Positions 8,561-15,362 of a DNA stretch of 64,000 bases are shown piece after piece. A program made the position numbers and the translations under genes. This stretch comes from JASHUC01 sp035523875 (lineage in GTDB: Bacteria; Pseudomonadota; Gammaproteobacteria; Steroidobacterales; Steroidobacteraceae). Position 1 is the stretch's first letter, and the number at the start of each line of letters is the position of its first letter. The notes beneath the pieces are model-generated. The model saw nothing but the letters and a program-made list of their open reading frames with translations. It was not told the origin of the DNA and made no database searches. Location of the stretch: positions 62,001 to 126,000 of the forward strand of contig DATKPY010000029.1 in NCBI GenBank assembly GCA_035523875.1. Direction: 5' to 3'.

Positions 8561-8916
8561 GCAGTCGCGACCGCAAGATCGAGGCGGAGATCCAGCGCGC
8601 CGTGAGCGAGCTCGTGAGCCGCGAGGTGAAGGATCCGCGCGTCGGCAACGTCACCATCACGGCGGTCGCCGTCACGCCGGATCGGGCGCTCGCGCGCGTC
8701 TACTTCGTACCGTTCGCCTCGAGCCACCCCGCGGAGGAGGTGCGCGCGGGGCTCACGCACGCCGCGAAGTTCCTGCGCGGGCAGGTCGGCCGGCGGCTCG
8801 GGCTGCGTCACGCCCCGCGGCTCGAATTCCTCTTCGACGACAGCCTCGATCGGGCCGAGCGCCTGACGCAGCTGATCGACAGCGCCGTCGCCGGCGAGCG
8901 CGGAAGCGGATGCTGA
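8557..8916 (+). CDS. rbfA: 30S ribosome-binding factor RbfA
   Basis: A single KH-like domain protein (119 residues) that binds the 5' region of 16S rRNA during late 30S maturation and cold growth. RIGHT-family signatures include QRAVSELVSREVKDPRVG, VTPDRALARVYFV and HAPRLEFLFDDS. The ATG overlaps the infB stop, so translation is coupled. It also overlaps the truB start by seven bases. Confidence 0.95.
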   Translation: MSSRDRKIEAEIQRAVSELVSREVKDPRVGNVTITAVAVTPDRALARVYFVPFASSHPAEEVRAGLTHAAKFLRGQVGRRLGLRHAPRLEFLFDDSLDRAERLTQLIDSAVAGERGSGC

Positions 8917-9812
8917 GCGGGGTGCTGCTGCTCGACAAGCCGCACGGGCTTTCCTCGAGCGGCGCCTCGCAGCGGGTGCGCTGGCTCCTGGGCGCGGCCA
9001 AGGCAGGGCACGTCGGGAGCCTGGATCCGCTTGCGACGGGGATGCTGCCGGTGTGCCTGGGGGAAGCGACGAAGATCGCCGGGGAGATCGTGGCGGGGCG
9101 CAAGTGCTACCGATTCGAGGTGGCGCTCGGTGCGGCGACGGACACCGGCGATCGGGAGGGGGCAGTCATCGAGACGGCAAGCGTGCCGCCGCTCGATGAG
9201 GCCACGGTCGTGGCAACGCTCGGCCGCTTCCGGGGCCGACAGCTCCAGGTTCCGCCGATGTTCTCGGCGCTCAAGCGCGCGGGCCAGCCGCTCTATCGGC
9301 TGGCGCGGGCCGGCATCGAGGTCGCGCGCGCGCCGCGGGAGATCGAGATCGATGCGCTCGCGCTCCGCGCGCTTGCCCCCGATGCGGTCGCGCTCGAGGC
9401 CTGCTGCTCCAAGGGCACCTATATTCGCGTCCTCGCGAGCGACATCGCGCGCGCGCTCGGTACCTGCGGCCACGTGCGGCAGCTGCGCCGCCTGTACGTC
9501 GCGCCGTTCGAGCGCGAGCCGATGGTGACCCTCGAGGCCCTCCAGCAGCTGGTCGCCGACGGCGCGCCGGTACCGCTTCTGCCCCCGGAGGCGGCGCTGC
9601 CCGGGTTGCCGGCGGTCGCCTTCGGACCGGATGCGGCCGCGCGCCTCGCGCAGGGTCAGGCGGTGCTCGGGATCGACGCCACGCTCGCCGGACGGGTGCG
9701 GCTGCACGATGAGCGGGGCCGCTTCCTCGGGCTCGGCGAGGCGGACGGCCGCGGCGCGGTGCGTCCCCGGCGCATGTTCGTCGACTGGGAGGCGCGAGCT
9801 CGGGCGGGGTGA
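8910..9812 (+). CDS. truB: tRNA pseudouridine(55) synthase
   Basis: Makes the universal pseudouridine 55 in the T loop of tRNAs. The 300-residue protein starts LSGVLLLDKPHGLSS, has the catalytic Asp in GHVGSLDPLATGMLP (about residue 39), the substrate loop ATDTGDREG, PPMFSALKRAGQPLYRLAR, and KGTYIRVLASDIA. The C-terminal part is a PUA-like domain. ATG 8910 lies inside the end of rbfA; longer in-frame extension upstream is only shadow coding. Confidence 0.95.
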   Translation: MLSGVLLLDKPHGLSSSGASQRVRWLLGAAKAGHVGSLDPLATGMLPVCLGEATKIAGEIVAGRKCYRFEVALGAATDTGDREGAVIETASVPPLDEATVVATLGRFRGRQLQVPPMFSALKRAGQPLYRLARAGIEVARAPREIEIDALALRALAPDAVALEACCSKGTYIRVLASDIARALGTCGHVRQLRRLYVAPFEREPMVTLEALQQLVADGAPVPLLPPEAALPGLPAVAFGPDAAARLAQGQAVLGIDATLAGRVRLHDERGRFLGLGEADGRGAVRPRRMFVDWEARARAG

Positions 9813-9819
9813 CTTTTCC

Positions 9820-9848
9820 TTGTGACTCAAGAGGGCCGCGAGTAGAAT
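9820..9848 (+). promoter_or_regulatory. rpsO promoter
   Basis: TTGTGA (9820-9825), 17 bases and TAGAAT (9843-9848) give a good sigma-70 match, starting transcription near 9855. It would let rpsO-pnp be expressed independently of the upstream rimP operon. Confidence 0.65.
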
Positions 9849-9901
9849 GCCGCGCCTCGTAAAGGCAGGTAATGAAAGAAGCTGTTGAGGACGATCGCGT
9901 C

Positions 9902-10171
9902 ATGGCGTTAAGCAGCGAGAAGAAGGGCGGCATCGTCGCGCAGTATCGCCGCAGCCCGACCGATACCGGCTCACCCGAGGTGCAGATCGCGCTCTTGTCG
10001 GAGCGGATCAACGGCCTCGGAGAGCATTTCACCGCCCACAAGCGCGACCACTCCTCGCGCCGTGGCCTCGTCAAGCTCGTCAATCAGCGTCGCAAGCTCC
10101 TCGACTATCTGAAGTCGCAGCAGCCGCAGAAGTACCAGGAGCTCGTCGAACGACTGGGACTGCGACGCTGA
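9902..10171 (+). CDS. rpsO: 30S ribosomal protein S15
   Basis: Primary 16S-binding protein of the 30S platform. The 89 residues starting MALSSEKKGGIVAQYRR are the usual length; the conserved core is DTGSPEVQIALLSERI and HKRDHSSRRGL. GAGGA at 9887-9891 supports ATG 9902. An in-frame ATG at 9872 (behind a weaker GCAGGT) would add ten residues absent from typical S15. In E. coli, S15 represses its own mRNA through a leader structure; the short leader here could do the same but I see no definite pseudoknot. Confidence 0.96.
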   Translation: MALSSEKKGGIVAQYRRSPTDTGSPEVQIALLSERINGLGEHFTAHKRDHSSRRGLVKLVNQRRKLLDYLKSQQPQKYQELVERLGLRR

Positions 10172-10259
10172 TCGCGCCCTTCAAGTCCGTGCCGCAACCG
10201 CGCTGCTCCATCCTCGAGTCGGGAGCATCGTTTCCTTTTGCGTTCGTGAGGATCAAATC

Positions 10260-12347
10260 GTGAGCGTCTTCAGCAAGTCGTTTGCCTACGGGCCGCACTC
10301 CGTGACGCTGGAAACCGGCGAGCTCGCGCGTCAGGCGGGTGCCGCGGTGAAGGTCGCCATGGGCGATACCGTGGTGCTCGTGACCGCGGTCGCACAGCTG
10401 CAGCCGGCTGCCGGACGGGACTTTCTTCCCCTCACGGTGAATTATGTGGAGAAGACCTACGCGGCGGGGCGCATCCCGGGCGGGTTCTTCAAGCGTGAGG
10501 GCCGTCCGACGGAGAAGGAGACGCTCACCTCGCGGCTCATCGATCGGCCGATCCGCCCGCTCTTTCCCGACGGCTTCTACAACGACATGCAGGTGGTCGC
10601 GACCGTGCTCTCGGTGGACCCGGACATCGATCCGGACGTGCCCGCGTTGCTCGGCGCATCGGCCGCCCTCACGCTCTCGGGCGTTCCGTTCGCGGGCCCC
10701 ATCGGGGCGGCCCGCGTGGGCTTCCGCGACGGGCAGTACCTGCTCAATCCGACGGCCAAGGACCTCGTCGACTCTGAGCTCAACCTCGTCGTCGCGGGCA
10801 CGGAGCAAGCGGTCCTCATGGTCGAGTCCGAGGCGCAGTGTCTCTCCGAGGACGTGATGCTCGGGGCGGTGGTCTTCGGCCATCAGCAGATGCAGGCGGC
10901 GATCCGCGCCATCCGCGAGCTCGTGGCGGAGGCCGGCAAGCCGCGCTGGAACTGGCAGGGCGCGCAGGGCAGTGCCGAGCTTGCGCGGGCGGTCGCGCAG
11001 CACGCCGAGGCGGCACTCTCGCAGGCGTACACCATCACCGAGAAGCTGCAGCGGCGCGACCGCATCCAGGAAGTGAAGACCCAGACCCTTGCCGCGCTGA
11101 TCGGCGGGGAAGGGGCGAAGTGGACGGAGGAGCAGGTCGACGCCGAGTTCTTCCGGCTCGAGAGCCGCATCGTGCGGCAGCGGATCCTCAATGGCGAGCC
11201 GCGCATCGACGGCCGCGACGCCAAGACGGTCCGCCCGATCAGCGTGCGGGTGGGGCTGCTTCCCCGCACCCACGGCTCGGCGCTGTTCACGCGCGGGGAG
11301 ACCCAGGCGCTCGTCACGACGACGCTCGGGACCACGCGCGATGCGCAGATCATCGACGGGCTGGAAGGCGAGCGGCGCGAGCCGTTCATGCTGCACTACA
11401 ATTTTCCGCCGTTCTCGGTCGGGGAGACCGGGATGATGGGCTCGCCGAAGCGGCGCGAGATCGGCCACGGCAATCTCGCACGCCGGGGCGTGAGCGCGGT
11501 CATGCCGGACATGACGAAGTTTCCGTACGTCATTCGCGTCGTCTCGGAGATACTGGAATCAAACGGCTCGAGCTCCATGGCGAGCGTCTGCGGAACGAGC
11601 CTCGCGCTCATGGATGCGGGCGTGCCGGTGAAGGAGCCGGTTGCCGGGGTTGCGATGGGTCTGGTGCTCGAAGGCAACCGCTTCAAGGTTCTCACCGACA
11701 TCCTGGGCGATGAGGATCATCTCGGCGACATGGACTTCAAAGTCGCGGGCACTCGCGACGGCGTCACGGCGCTGCAGATGGACATCAAGGTCGAGGGGGT
11801 GACACCGGAGATCATGCGCATCGCCCTCGAGCAGGCGCGCGAGGGCCGGCTGCACATCCTGGGCGAGATGAACAAGGTGCTGCGCGAGCCGCGCGCGCAG
11901 ATGTCCGAGTGGGCGCCCTCGATCATCACGCTCAAGATCGACCCGGAGAAGATTCGCGACGTGATCGGCAAGGGCGGCGCCGTGATCCGCCAGATCACCG
12001 AGGAGACCGGCACCACGATCGACATCGAGAGCGACGGCACGGTGAAGATCGCCTCCGTGAACGGTACCGCGGGCCGCGAGGCGCAGCGCCGCATCGAGCT
12101 CATCACTGCGGATGTGGAAGTGGGCCGGATCTACGAGGGGCGCGTGGCGCGGCTCATGGACTTCGGCGCCTTCGTCACGATTCTTCCGGGACGCGACGGG
12201 CTGGTGCACATCTCGCAGATCTCCGACGAGCGCGTCGAGCGCGTGAGCGACAAGCTCAAGGAAGGCGACTTGATTCGCGTGAAGGTGCTCGAAGTCGACC
12301 GTCAGGGGCGCATTCGCCTCTCGATGCGCAACGTCAGCGCCGCGTAG
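10260..12347 (+). CDS. pnp: polyribonucleotide nucleotidyltransferase (PNPase)
   Basis: Phosphorolytic 3'-5' exoribonuclease of the RNA degradosome. The 695 residues comprise two RNase PH domains (about 10-230 and 310-540; active-site region FSVGETGMMGSPKRREIGHG), a KH domain (about 550-610, DVIGKGGAVIRQITEETG) and an S1 domain (about 620-690, GRVARLMDFGAFVTI). The start is GTG 10260, with GTGAGGATC just upstream. It follows rpsO by 88 bases, the common arrangement. A perfect 9-bp inverted repeat lies beyond its stop. Confidence 0.97.
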   Translation: MSVFSKSFAYGPHSVTLETGELARQAGAAVKVAMGDTVVLVTAVAQLQPAAGRDFLPLTVNYVEKTYAAGRIPGGFFKREGRPTEKETLTSRLIDRPIRPLFPDGFYNDMQVVATVLSVDPDIDPDVPALLGASAALTLSGVPFAGPIGAARVGFRDGQYLLNPTAKDLVDSELNLVVAGTEQAVLMVESEAQCLSEDVMLGAVVFGHQQMQAAIRAIRELVAEAGKPRWNWQGAQGSAELARAVAQHAEAALSQAYTITEKLQRRDRIQEVKTQTLAALIGGEGAKWTEEQVDAEFFRLESRIVRQRILNGEPRIDGRDAKTVRPISVRVGLLPRTHGSALFTRGETQALVTTTLGTTRDAQIIDGLEGERREPFMLHYNFPPFSVGETGMMGSPKRREIGHGNLARRGVSAVMPDMTKFPYVIRVVSEILESNGSSSMASVCGTSLALMDAGVPVKEPVAGVAMGLVLEGNRFKVLTDILGDEDHLGDMDFKVAGTRDGVTALQMDIKVEGVTPEIMRIALEQAREGRLHILGEMNKVLREPRAQMSEWAPSIITLKIDPEKIRDVIGKGGAVIRQITEETGTTIDIESDGTVKIASVNGTAGREAQRRIELITADVEVGRIYEGRVARLMDFGAFVTILPGRDGLVHISQISDERVERVSDKLKEGDLIRVKVLEVDRQGRIRLSMRNVSAA

Positions 12348-12363
12348 GGGCAGCCGCCCCCGT

Positions 12364-12393
12364 CGCGCGCCGGCTCGCGTGGGACGGCGCGCG
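12364..12393. terminator. strong hairpin between convergent pnp and phaR
   Basis: CGCGCGCCG (12364-12372) and CGGCGCGCG (12385-12393) form a perfect 9-bp stem with a 12-base loop. Both genes end here, so it may stop transcription from either side or protect 3' ends. There is no T run, so it is not a classical intrinsic terminator. Confidence 0.4.
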
Positions 12394-12420
12394 TCCGAGA
12401 GGCTGGGGCGCGAGCGCGCG

Positions 12421-12930
12421 CTAAGCGCGCGGCGCAACCGTGCCGCTACCGTCCTCCGCGTCGCTCCGCGAGCGCCCGCTGTTCGCCATCAAGGTGCGGA
12501 AGATCTCATCCTGCACCGAGCGCCAGCGCTGGTAGTTCTTCTGCACGACGCCCGAGACCATCTCGTTGGGATCGGTCCCGACGACGTTCTTCATGCGCTC
12601 GCGCGTCTCGCGCTGCTGCGCCGCGAAGAGCTTCAGGCTCTGCTCCAGGTAGCAGCCGACCAGCCCCTGCATCGCGCCGCCGCCGTAGGAGCGGATGAGC
12701 TGCGAGAGAAAGTCGCGGCTCATGAGCGGCTCGCCGCCATGCTCCTGCTCGGCGATGACCTGCAGCAGGATGCTGCTGGTGATGTCGCCTTGGCTCTTCT
12801 TGTCGATGACGATGAAATCCACGCCCTCCACGACGAGCTTACGCACGTCGCCCAAGGTGATGTATCGGCTCTCAACAGTGTCGTACAGTCGTCGATTCGG
12901 ATATTTCTTGATGATTCTTGGTTCGCTCAT
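12421..12930 (-). CDS. phaR: polyhydroxyalkanoate synthesis repressor PhaR
   Basis: DNA-binding regulator that senses polyhydroxyalkanoate granules and represses phasin-type genes. The 169-residue protein starts with the conserved RIIKKYPNRRLYDTVESRYI, followed by LGDVRKLVVEGVDFIVIDKK and QGDITSSILLQVIAEQE, the PhaR DNA-binding domain plus accumulation-regulator repeat. The C-terminus is charged and low complexity. ATG 12930 directly follows an in-frame GTG at 12933. No PHA synthase or phasin gene lies in the window. A TATAAC box (minus strand, about 13012-13017) overlaps the end of gluQ and may serve it. Confidence 0.92.
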   Translation of the reverse strand: MSEPRIIKKYPNRRLYDTVESRYITLGDVRKLVVEGVDFIVIDKKSQGDITSSILLQVIAEQEHGGEPLMSRDFLSQLIRSYGGGAMQGLVGCYLEQSLKLFAAQQRETRERMKNVVGTDPNEMVSGVVQKNYQRWRSVQDEIFRTLMANSGRSRSDAEDGSGTVAPRA

Positions 12931-13013
12931 CACAAGCCCCCGTCGTTATTTCTCGAGCGACCCTGCGCACGCGCCGGGCAGCTGACTCCCTATGCTCCCT
13001 GCGTTATACCTTA

Positions 13014-13901
13014 TTACAATCCACTGTGCGGACCCAAATCAGCCGGGACGGTAGGGCGGCCGGCAAGCTGCGCCCACTGCCAGTGCGCGAGCGCCCAGGC
13101 GAGGCATACCCGCGGCGGCTCCCCGCTGAGCGACACCGGGGGGTCGAGCCCGAGGAGCCGCAACGCGCGCACGAGCCAGCCGCTCGCCTGGCTCGCATCG
13201 AGCGGTACGGACCGGCGCGACTTGGCGAGCTTGCGGCCGTCGGGCTCCACGACGAGCGGCAGGTGGGCGTAGCGGGGAGGGTCGGCGCCGAGCGCGGCTG
13301 CGAGCACGATCTGCCACGGAGTGCAGTCGAGTAGATCCACTCCGCGCACGACGTGGGTCACTCCCTGGGCGCAGTCGTCCACGACGACCGCGAGCTGATA
13401 GGAGAACACCCCGTCACGGCGCCGGATGACGAAGTCTCCGAGCTCGCGCAGCGCGAACTCGCACGGTCCCTGGATGCGATCCTCGAAGCGCACGCGGGCG
13501 CGCTCGTCGATGCGAAAGCGCACCGCCGTGGGACCCGGGCGCTGCGGTCCGTGGCGACAGGAGCCCGGGTAGCCCGATACCTCGAGACCCGCGAGCTCGC
13601 GCCGCGAGCAACTGCACCGAAAGGTGAGGCCCCGCTCCTCGAGCGCGGCGAGCGCCGCCGTGTACCGCTCGGTGCGCCGACTCTGGTATTCGACCTCGCC
13701 GTCCCACTCGAGCGCAAAGCCCGCGAGCACGCGCAGGATCTCCGCGGCGCAGCCCGGGACCACGCGCGGCGTATCGAGGTCCTCCATCCGCACCAGCCAG
13801 CGACCGCCGTGGTGGCGCGCATCGAGGAAGCTGCCGAGGGCTGCGACGAGCGAGCCCAGGTGGAGCCTGCCGGTGGGCGAGGGGGCAAAACGCCCGACGT
13901 A
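13014..13901 (-). CDS. gluQ: glutamyl-Q tRNA(Asp) synthetase, start unresolved
   Basis: Attaches glutamate to queuosine in the anticodon of tRNA-Asp; a truncated glutamyl-tRNA-synthetase relative without anticodon domain. The frame from 13901 reads YVGRFAPSPTGRLHLGSLV (nucleotide-binding HLGS), then RMEDLDTPRVVPG, the zinc-site Cys cluster FRCSCSRREL with YPGSC, and KLAKSRRSVPL (KMSKS-like). Counted from 13901 it is 295 residues, the usual length. There is no in-frame ATG, GTG or TTG between the upstream stop (inside dksA) and GRFAPSPTG. The first canonical start is GTG 13793, which would delete the HLGS motif. dksA lies directly upstream, as in E. coli, and queF (queuosine synthesis) is close by. 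Either initiation is unusual, a frameshift joins it to dksA, or there is a sequence error. Confidence 0.75.
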   Translation of the reverse strand, partial: YVGRFAPSPTGRLHLGSLVAALGSFLDARHHGGRWLVRMEDLDTPRVVPGCAAEILRVLAGFALEWDGEVEYQSRRTERYTAALAALEERGLTFRCSCSRRELAGLEVSGYPGSCRHGPQRPGPTAVRFRIDERARVRFEDRIQGPCEFALRELGDFVIRRRDGVFSYQLAVVVDDCAQGVTHVVRGVDLLDCTPWQIVLAAALGADPPRYAHLPLVVEPDGRKLAKSRRSVPLDASQASGWLVRALRLLGLDPPVSLSGEPPRVCLAWALAHWQWAQLAGRPTVPADLGPHSGL

Positions 13902-13929
13902 CGGCGCGCCGCCGGTCGCGGCGCTCGGA

Positions 13930-14703
13930 TCAGCGGTAGCGGTCGTCGCGGTCGCCGTACTGGCGCTCGCGGCGCTCGCGCCGCTCCTGCGCCTCGATGC
14001 TCAGGGTCGCGACCGGACGCGCCTCGAGGCGCTTGATCCCGATCTCCTCTCCCGTCTCGAGGCAGTAGCCGTAGGTGCCGTCCTCGATTCGCTTGAGCGC
14101 CTCGTCGATCTTGCGGATCAATTTGCGCTCGCGATCGCGTGTGCGCAGCTCGAGGCTGAATTCCTCCTCCTGCGTGGCACGATCGTTCGGATCGGGGAAG
14201 TTGGCCGCCTCGTCCTTCATGTGCGTGACGGTGCGATCCACCTCCACCATCAAATCGCGCTTCCAGCTGAGCAGGATTTGACGGAAGTGCTCCGTCTGCT
14301 CCTTGCTCATGTATTGCTCGCCGCGCTTGACGATGTAGGGCTTGACGTTGCGCGGACCGGCGAGAAGGCTCCCCGGCTCGGCGGCGTCGCCGTCGTCCGC
14401 ATCGAGATTGGCCCGCTGCGCGCCCGGCGGCAGCTGCGCGGGCGGTGGCGGGACGGGCGTGCGCTCGGGGACGGGCGCCGCGGCGACCGGGTGAGCCCGG
14501 CGCGCCGGCTCGGCCGGCGCGCTGCCTTCGGCGGCGGGCGCGGCCGCGGGCCTGCGTGTGGTCGCAGCCGGCGGCTTGGCGCGCGCGTGCGCGGCGACCT
14601 TCGCGCGCTCCTCGCGCTTGCGCACCGCAGTCTTCCGGGCCGGCGGGCGGCTTGCGGCCTTCTTGCCCCGACCGGGCTTCGGTGCGGTTTTCTTAGCCGG
14701 CAT
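13930..14703 (-). CDS. dksA: DksA-type RNA polymerase regulator with long basic N-terminus and degenerate zinc site
   Basis: DksA enters the polymerase secondary channel and, with ppGpp, adjusts rRNA and amino-acid promoters. The family core is residues 145-257 of 257: YMSKEQTEHFRQILLSWKRDL, the coiled coil with NDRATQEEEFSLELRTRDRE, and the globular end GTYGYCLETGEEIGIKRLE. Classical zinc fingers have four Cys; here only the first remains, as in alphaproteobacterial-type or zinc-independent DksA proteins. Residues 1-110 are a Lys/Ala/Pro-rich tail resembling histone-H1-like tails; E. coli DksA is 151 residues. ATG 14703 has AGGAG just before it; the longer ORF upstream lacks support. gluQ follows. 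Confidence 0.9.
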   Translation of the reverse strand: MPAKKTAPKPGRGKKAASRPPARKTAVRKREERAKVAAHARAKPPAATTRRPAAAPAAEGSAPAEPARRAHPVAAAPVPERTPVPPPPAQLPPGAQRANLDADDGDAAEPGSLLAGPRNVKPYIVKRGEQYMSKEQTEHFRQILLSWKRDLMVEVDRTVTHMKDEAANFPDPNDRATQEEEFSLELRTRDRERKLIRKIDEALKRIEDGTYGYCLETGEEIGIKRLEARPVATLSIEAQERRERRERQYGDRDDRYR

Positions 14704-14743
14704 CAGTTGCTCCTGAAGGGCACGAGCCTTTGAAGAACGCGCG

Positions 14744-14771
14744 ATTATACCGGCGCACCCGAAGCTGTACA
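14744..14771 (-). promoter_or_regulatory. dksA promoter
   Basis: On the minus strand TGTACA (14771-14766), a 16-base spacer and a perfect TATAAT (14749-14744) lie about 40 bases before the dksA ATG. Transcription would start near 14737. The rest of the 14704-14896 gap holds no gene. Confidence 0.55.
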
Positions 14772-14896
14772 GGGCGGGTGCGCCGCCGCCGATCAGGCGC
14801 CCGGAGAGCCCCCGGAAGGCCTCGCGGGACAGCAACTTGCGCGGGTTGCGGTGCGGCGCGCGGGCCCCGCGGGGGGCGCCCCGCGCCGCGCGAGCC

Positions 14897-15286
14897 TCAG
14901 GGCAGGCTCACGCTCGGCGGCGGGAGCCAGGTGGACTGTCGGTGCTCGACGACGATCCGCGTTTCGATGCCGCCGCGCACGTTGAAGCGGGCGGTCAGGC
15001 GCAGGAATCGGGGCGCGAGTGCGCGCGCGAGCTCGCCCGCGATCTCGTTGCTCACGGTCTCGTGAAATGTGCCGCGGTCGCGGAAGGAGCCGATGTAGAG
15101 CTTCAAGGACTTGAGCTCGACGCACAGGCCGTCGGGGACGTATTCGAGCTCGAGCGTTGCAAAGTCCGGCTGACCCGTGCGCGGGCAGAGACAGGTGAAC
15201 TCGGGAATCGTCATGCGGATCGTGTAGTCCCGCTGCGGAGCGGGATTGGCGAAAGTCTCGAGGCTCGCTGCGGGCTTGGATGTCAT
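14897..15286 (-). CDS. queF: NADPH-dependent preQ0 reductase, type I
   Basis: Reduces 7-cyano-7-deazaguanine to preQ1 in queuosine synthesis. The compact 129-residue form is the unimodular type. The catalytic Cys is in FTCLCPRTGQPDFA (Cys 34), and the substrate-binding Glu/His region is SFRDRGTFHETVSNEI; ELKSLKLYIGS is the family motif. It is divergent from smc. gluQ, which acts on queuosine-modified tRNA, is two genes downstream, so this is a small queuosine-related neighbourhood interrupted by dksA. Confidence 0.94.
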   Translation of the reverse strand: MTSKPAASLETFANPAPQRDYTIRMTIPEFTCLCPRTGQPDFATLELEYVPDGLCVELKSLKLYIGSFRDRGTFHETVSNEIAGELARALAPRFLRLTARFNVRGGIETRIVVEHRQSTWLPPPSVSLP

Positions 15287-15306
15287 ACGCGTACGGCAGG
15301 CGGGGA

Positions 15307-15322
15307 GAAATTAATTTATCAT
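15307..15322. promoter_or_regulatory. AT-rich island between divergent queF and smc
   Basis: GAAATTAATTTATCAT is the only AT-rich stretch in the 76-base gap between the queF and smc starts. It offers -10-like hexamers on both strands (GATAAA and TAAATT on minus, TTTATC on plus), so both promoters probably meet here. I could not assign paired -35 boxes. Confidence 0.35.
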
Positions 15323-15362
15323 GACTCGAGAGCACGACCACGGGGGTTTAAGTCAGGTCACG

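Noticed and set aside
13014..13901. Truncated glutamyl-tRNA synthetase (pseudogene of gltX)
   Set aside because: Length, zinc-site Cys pattern and the dksA neighbour all fit GluQ, which naturally lacks the anticodon domain.
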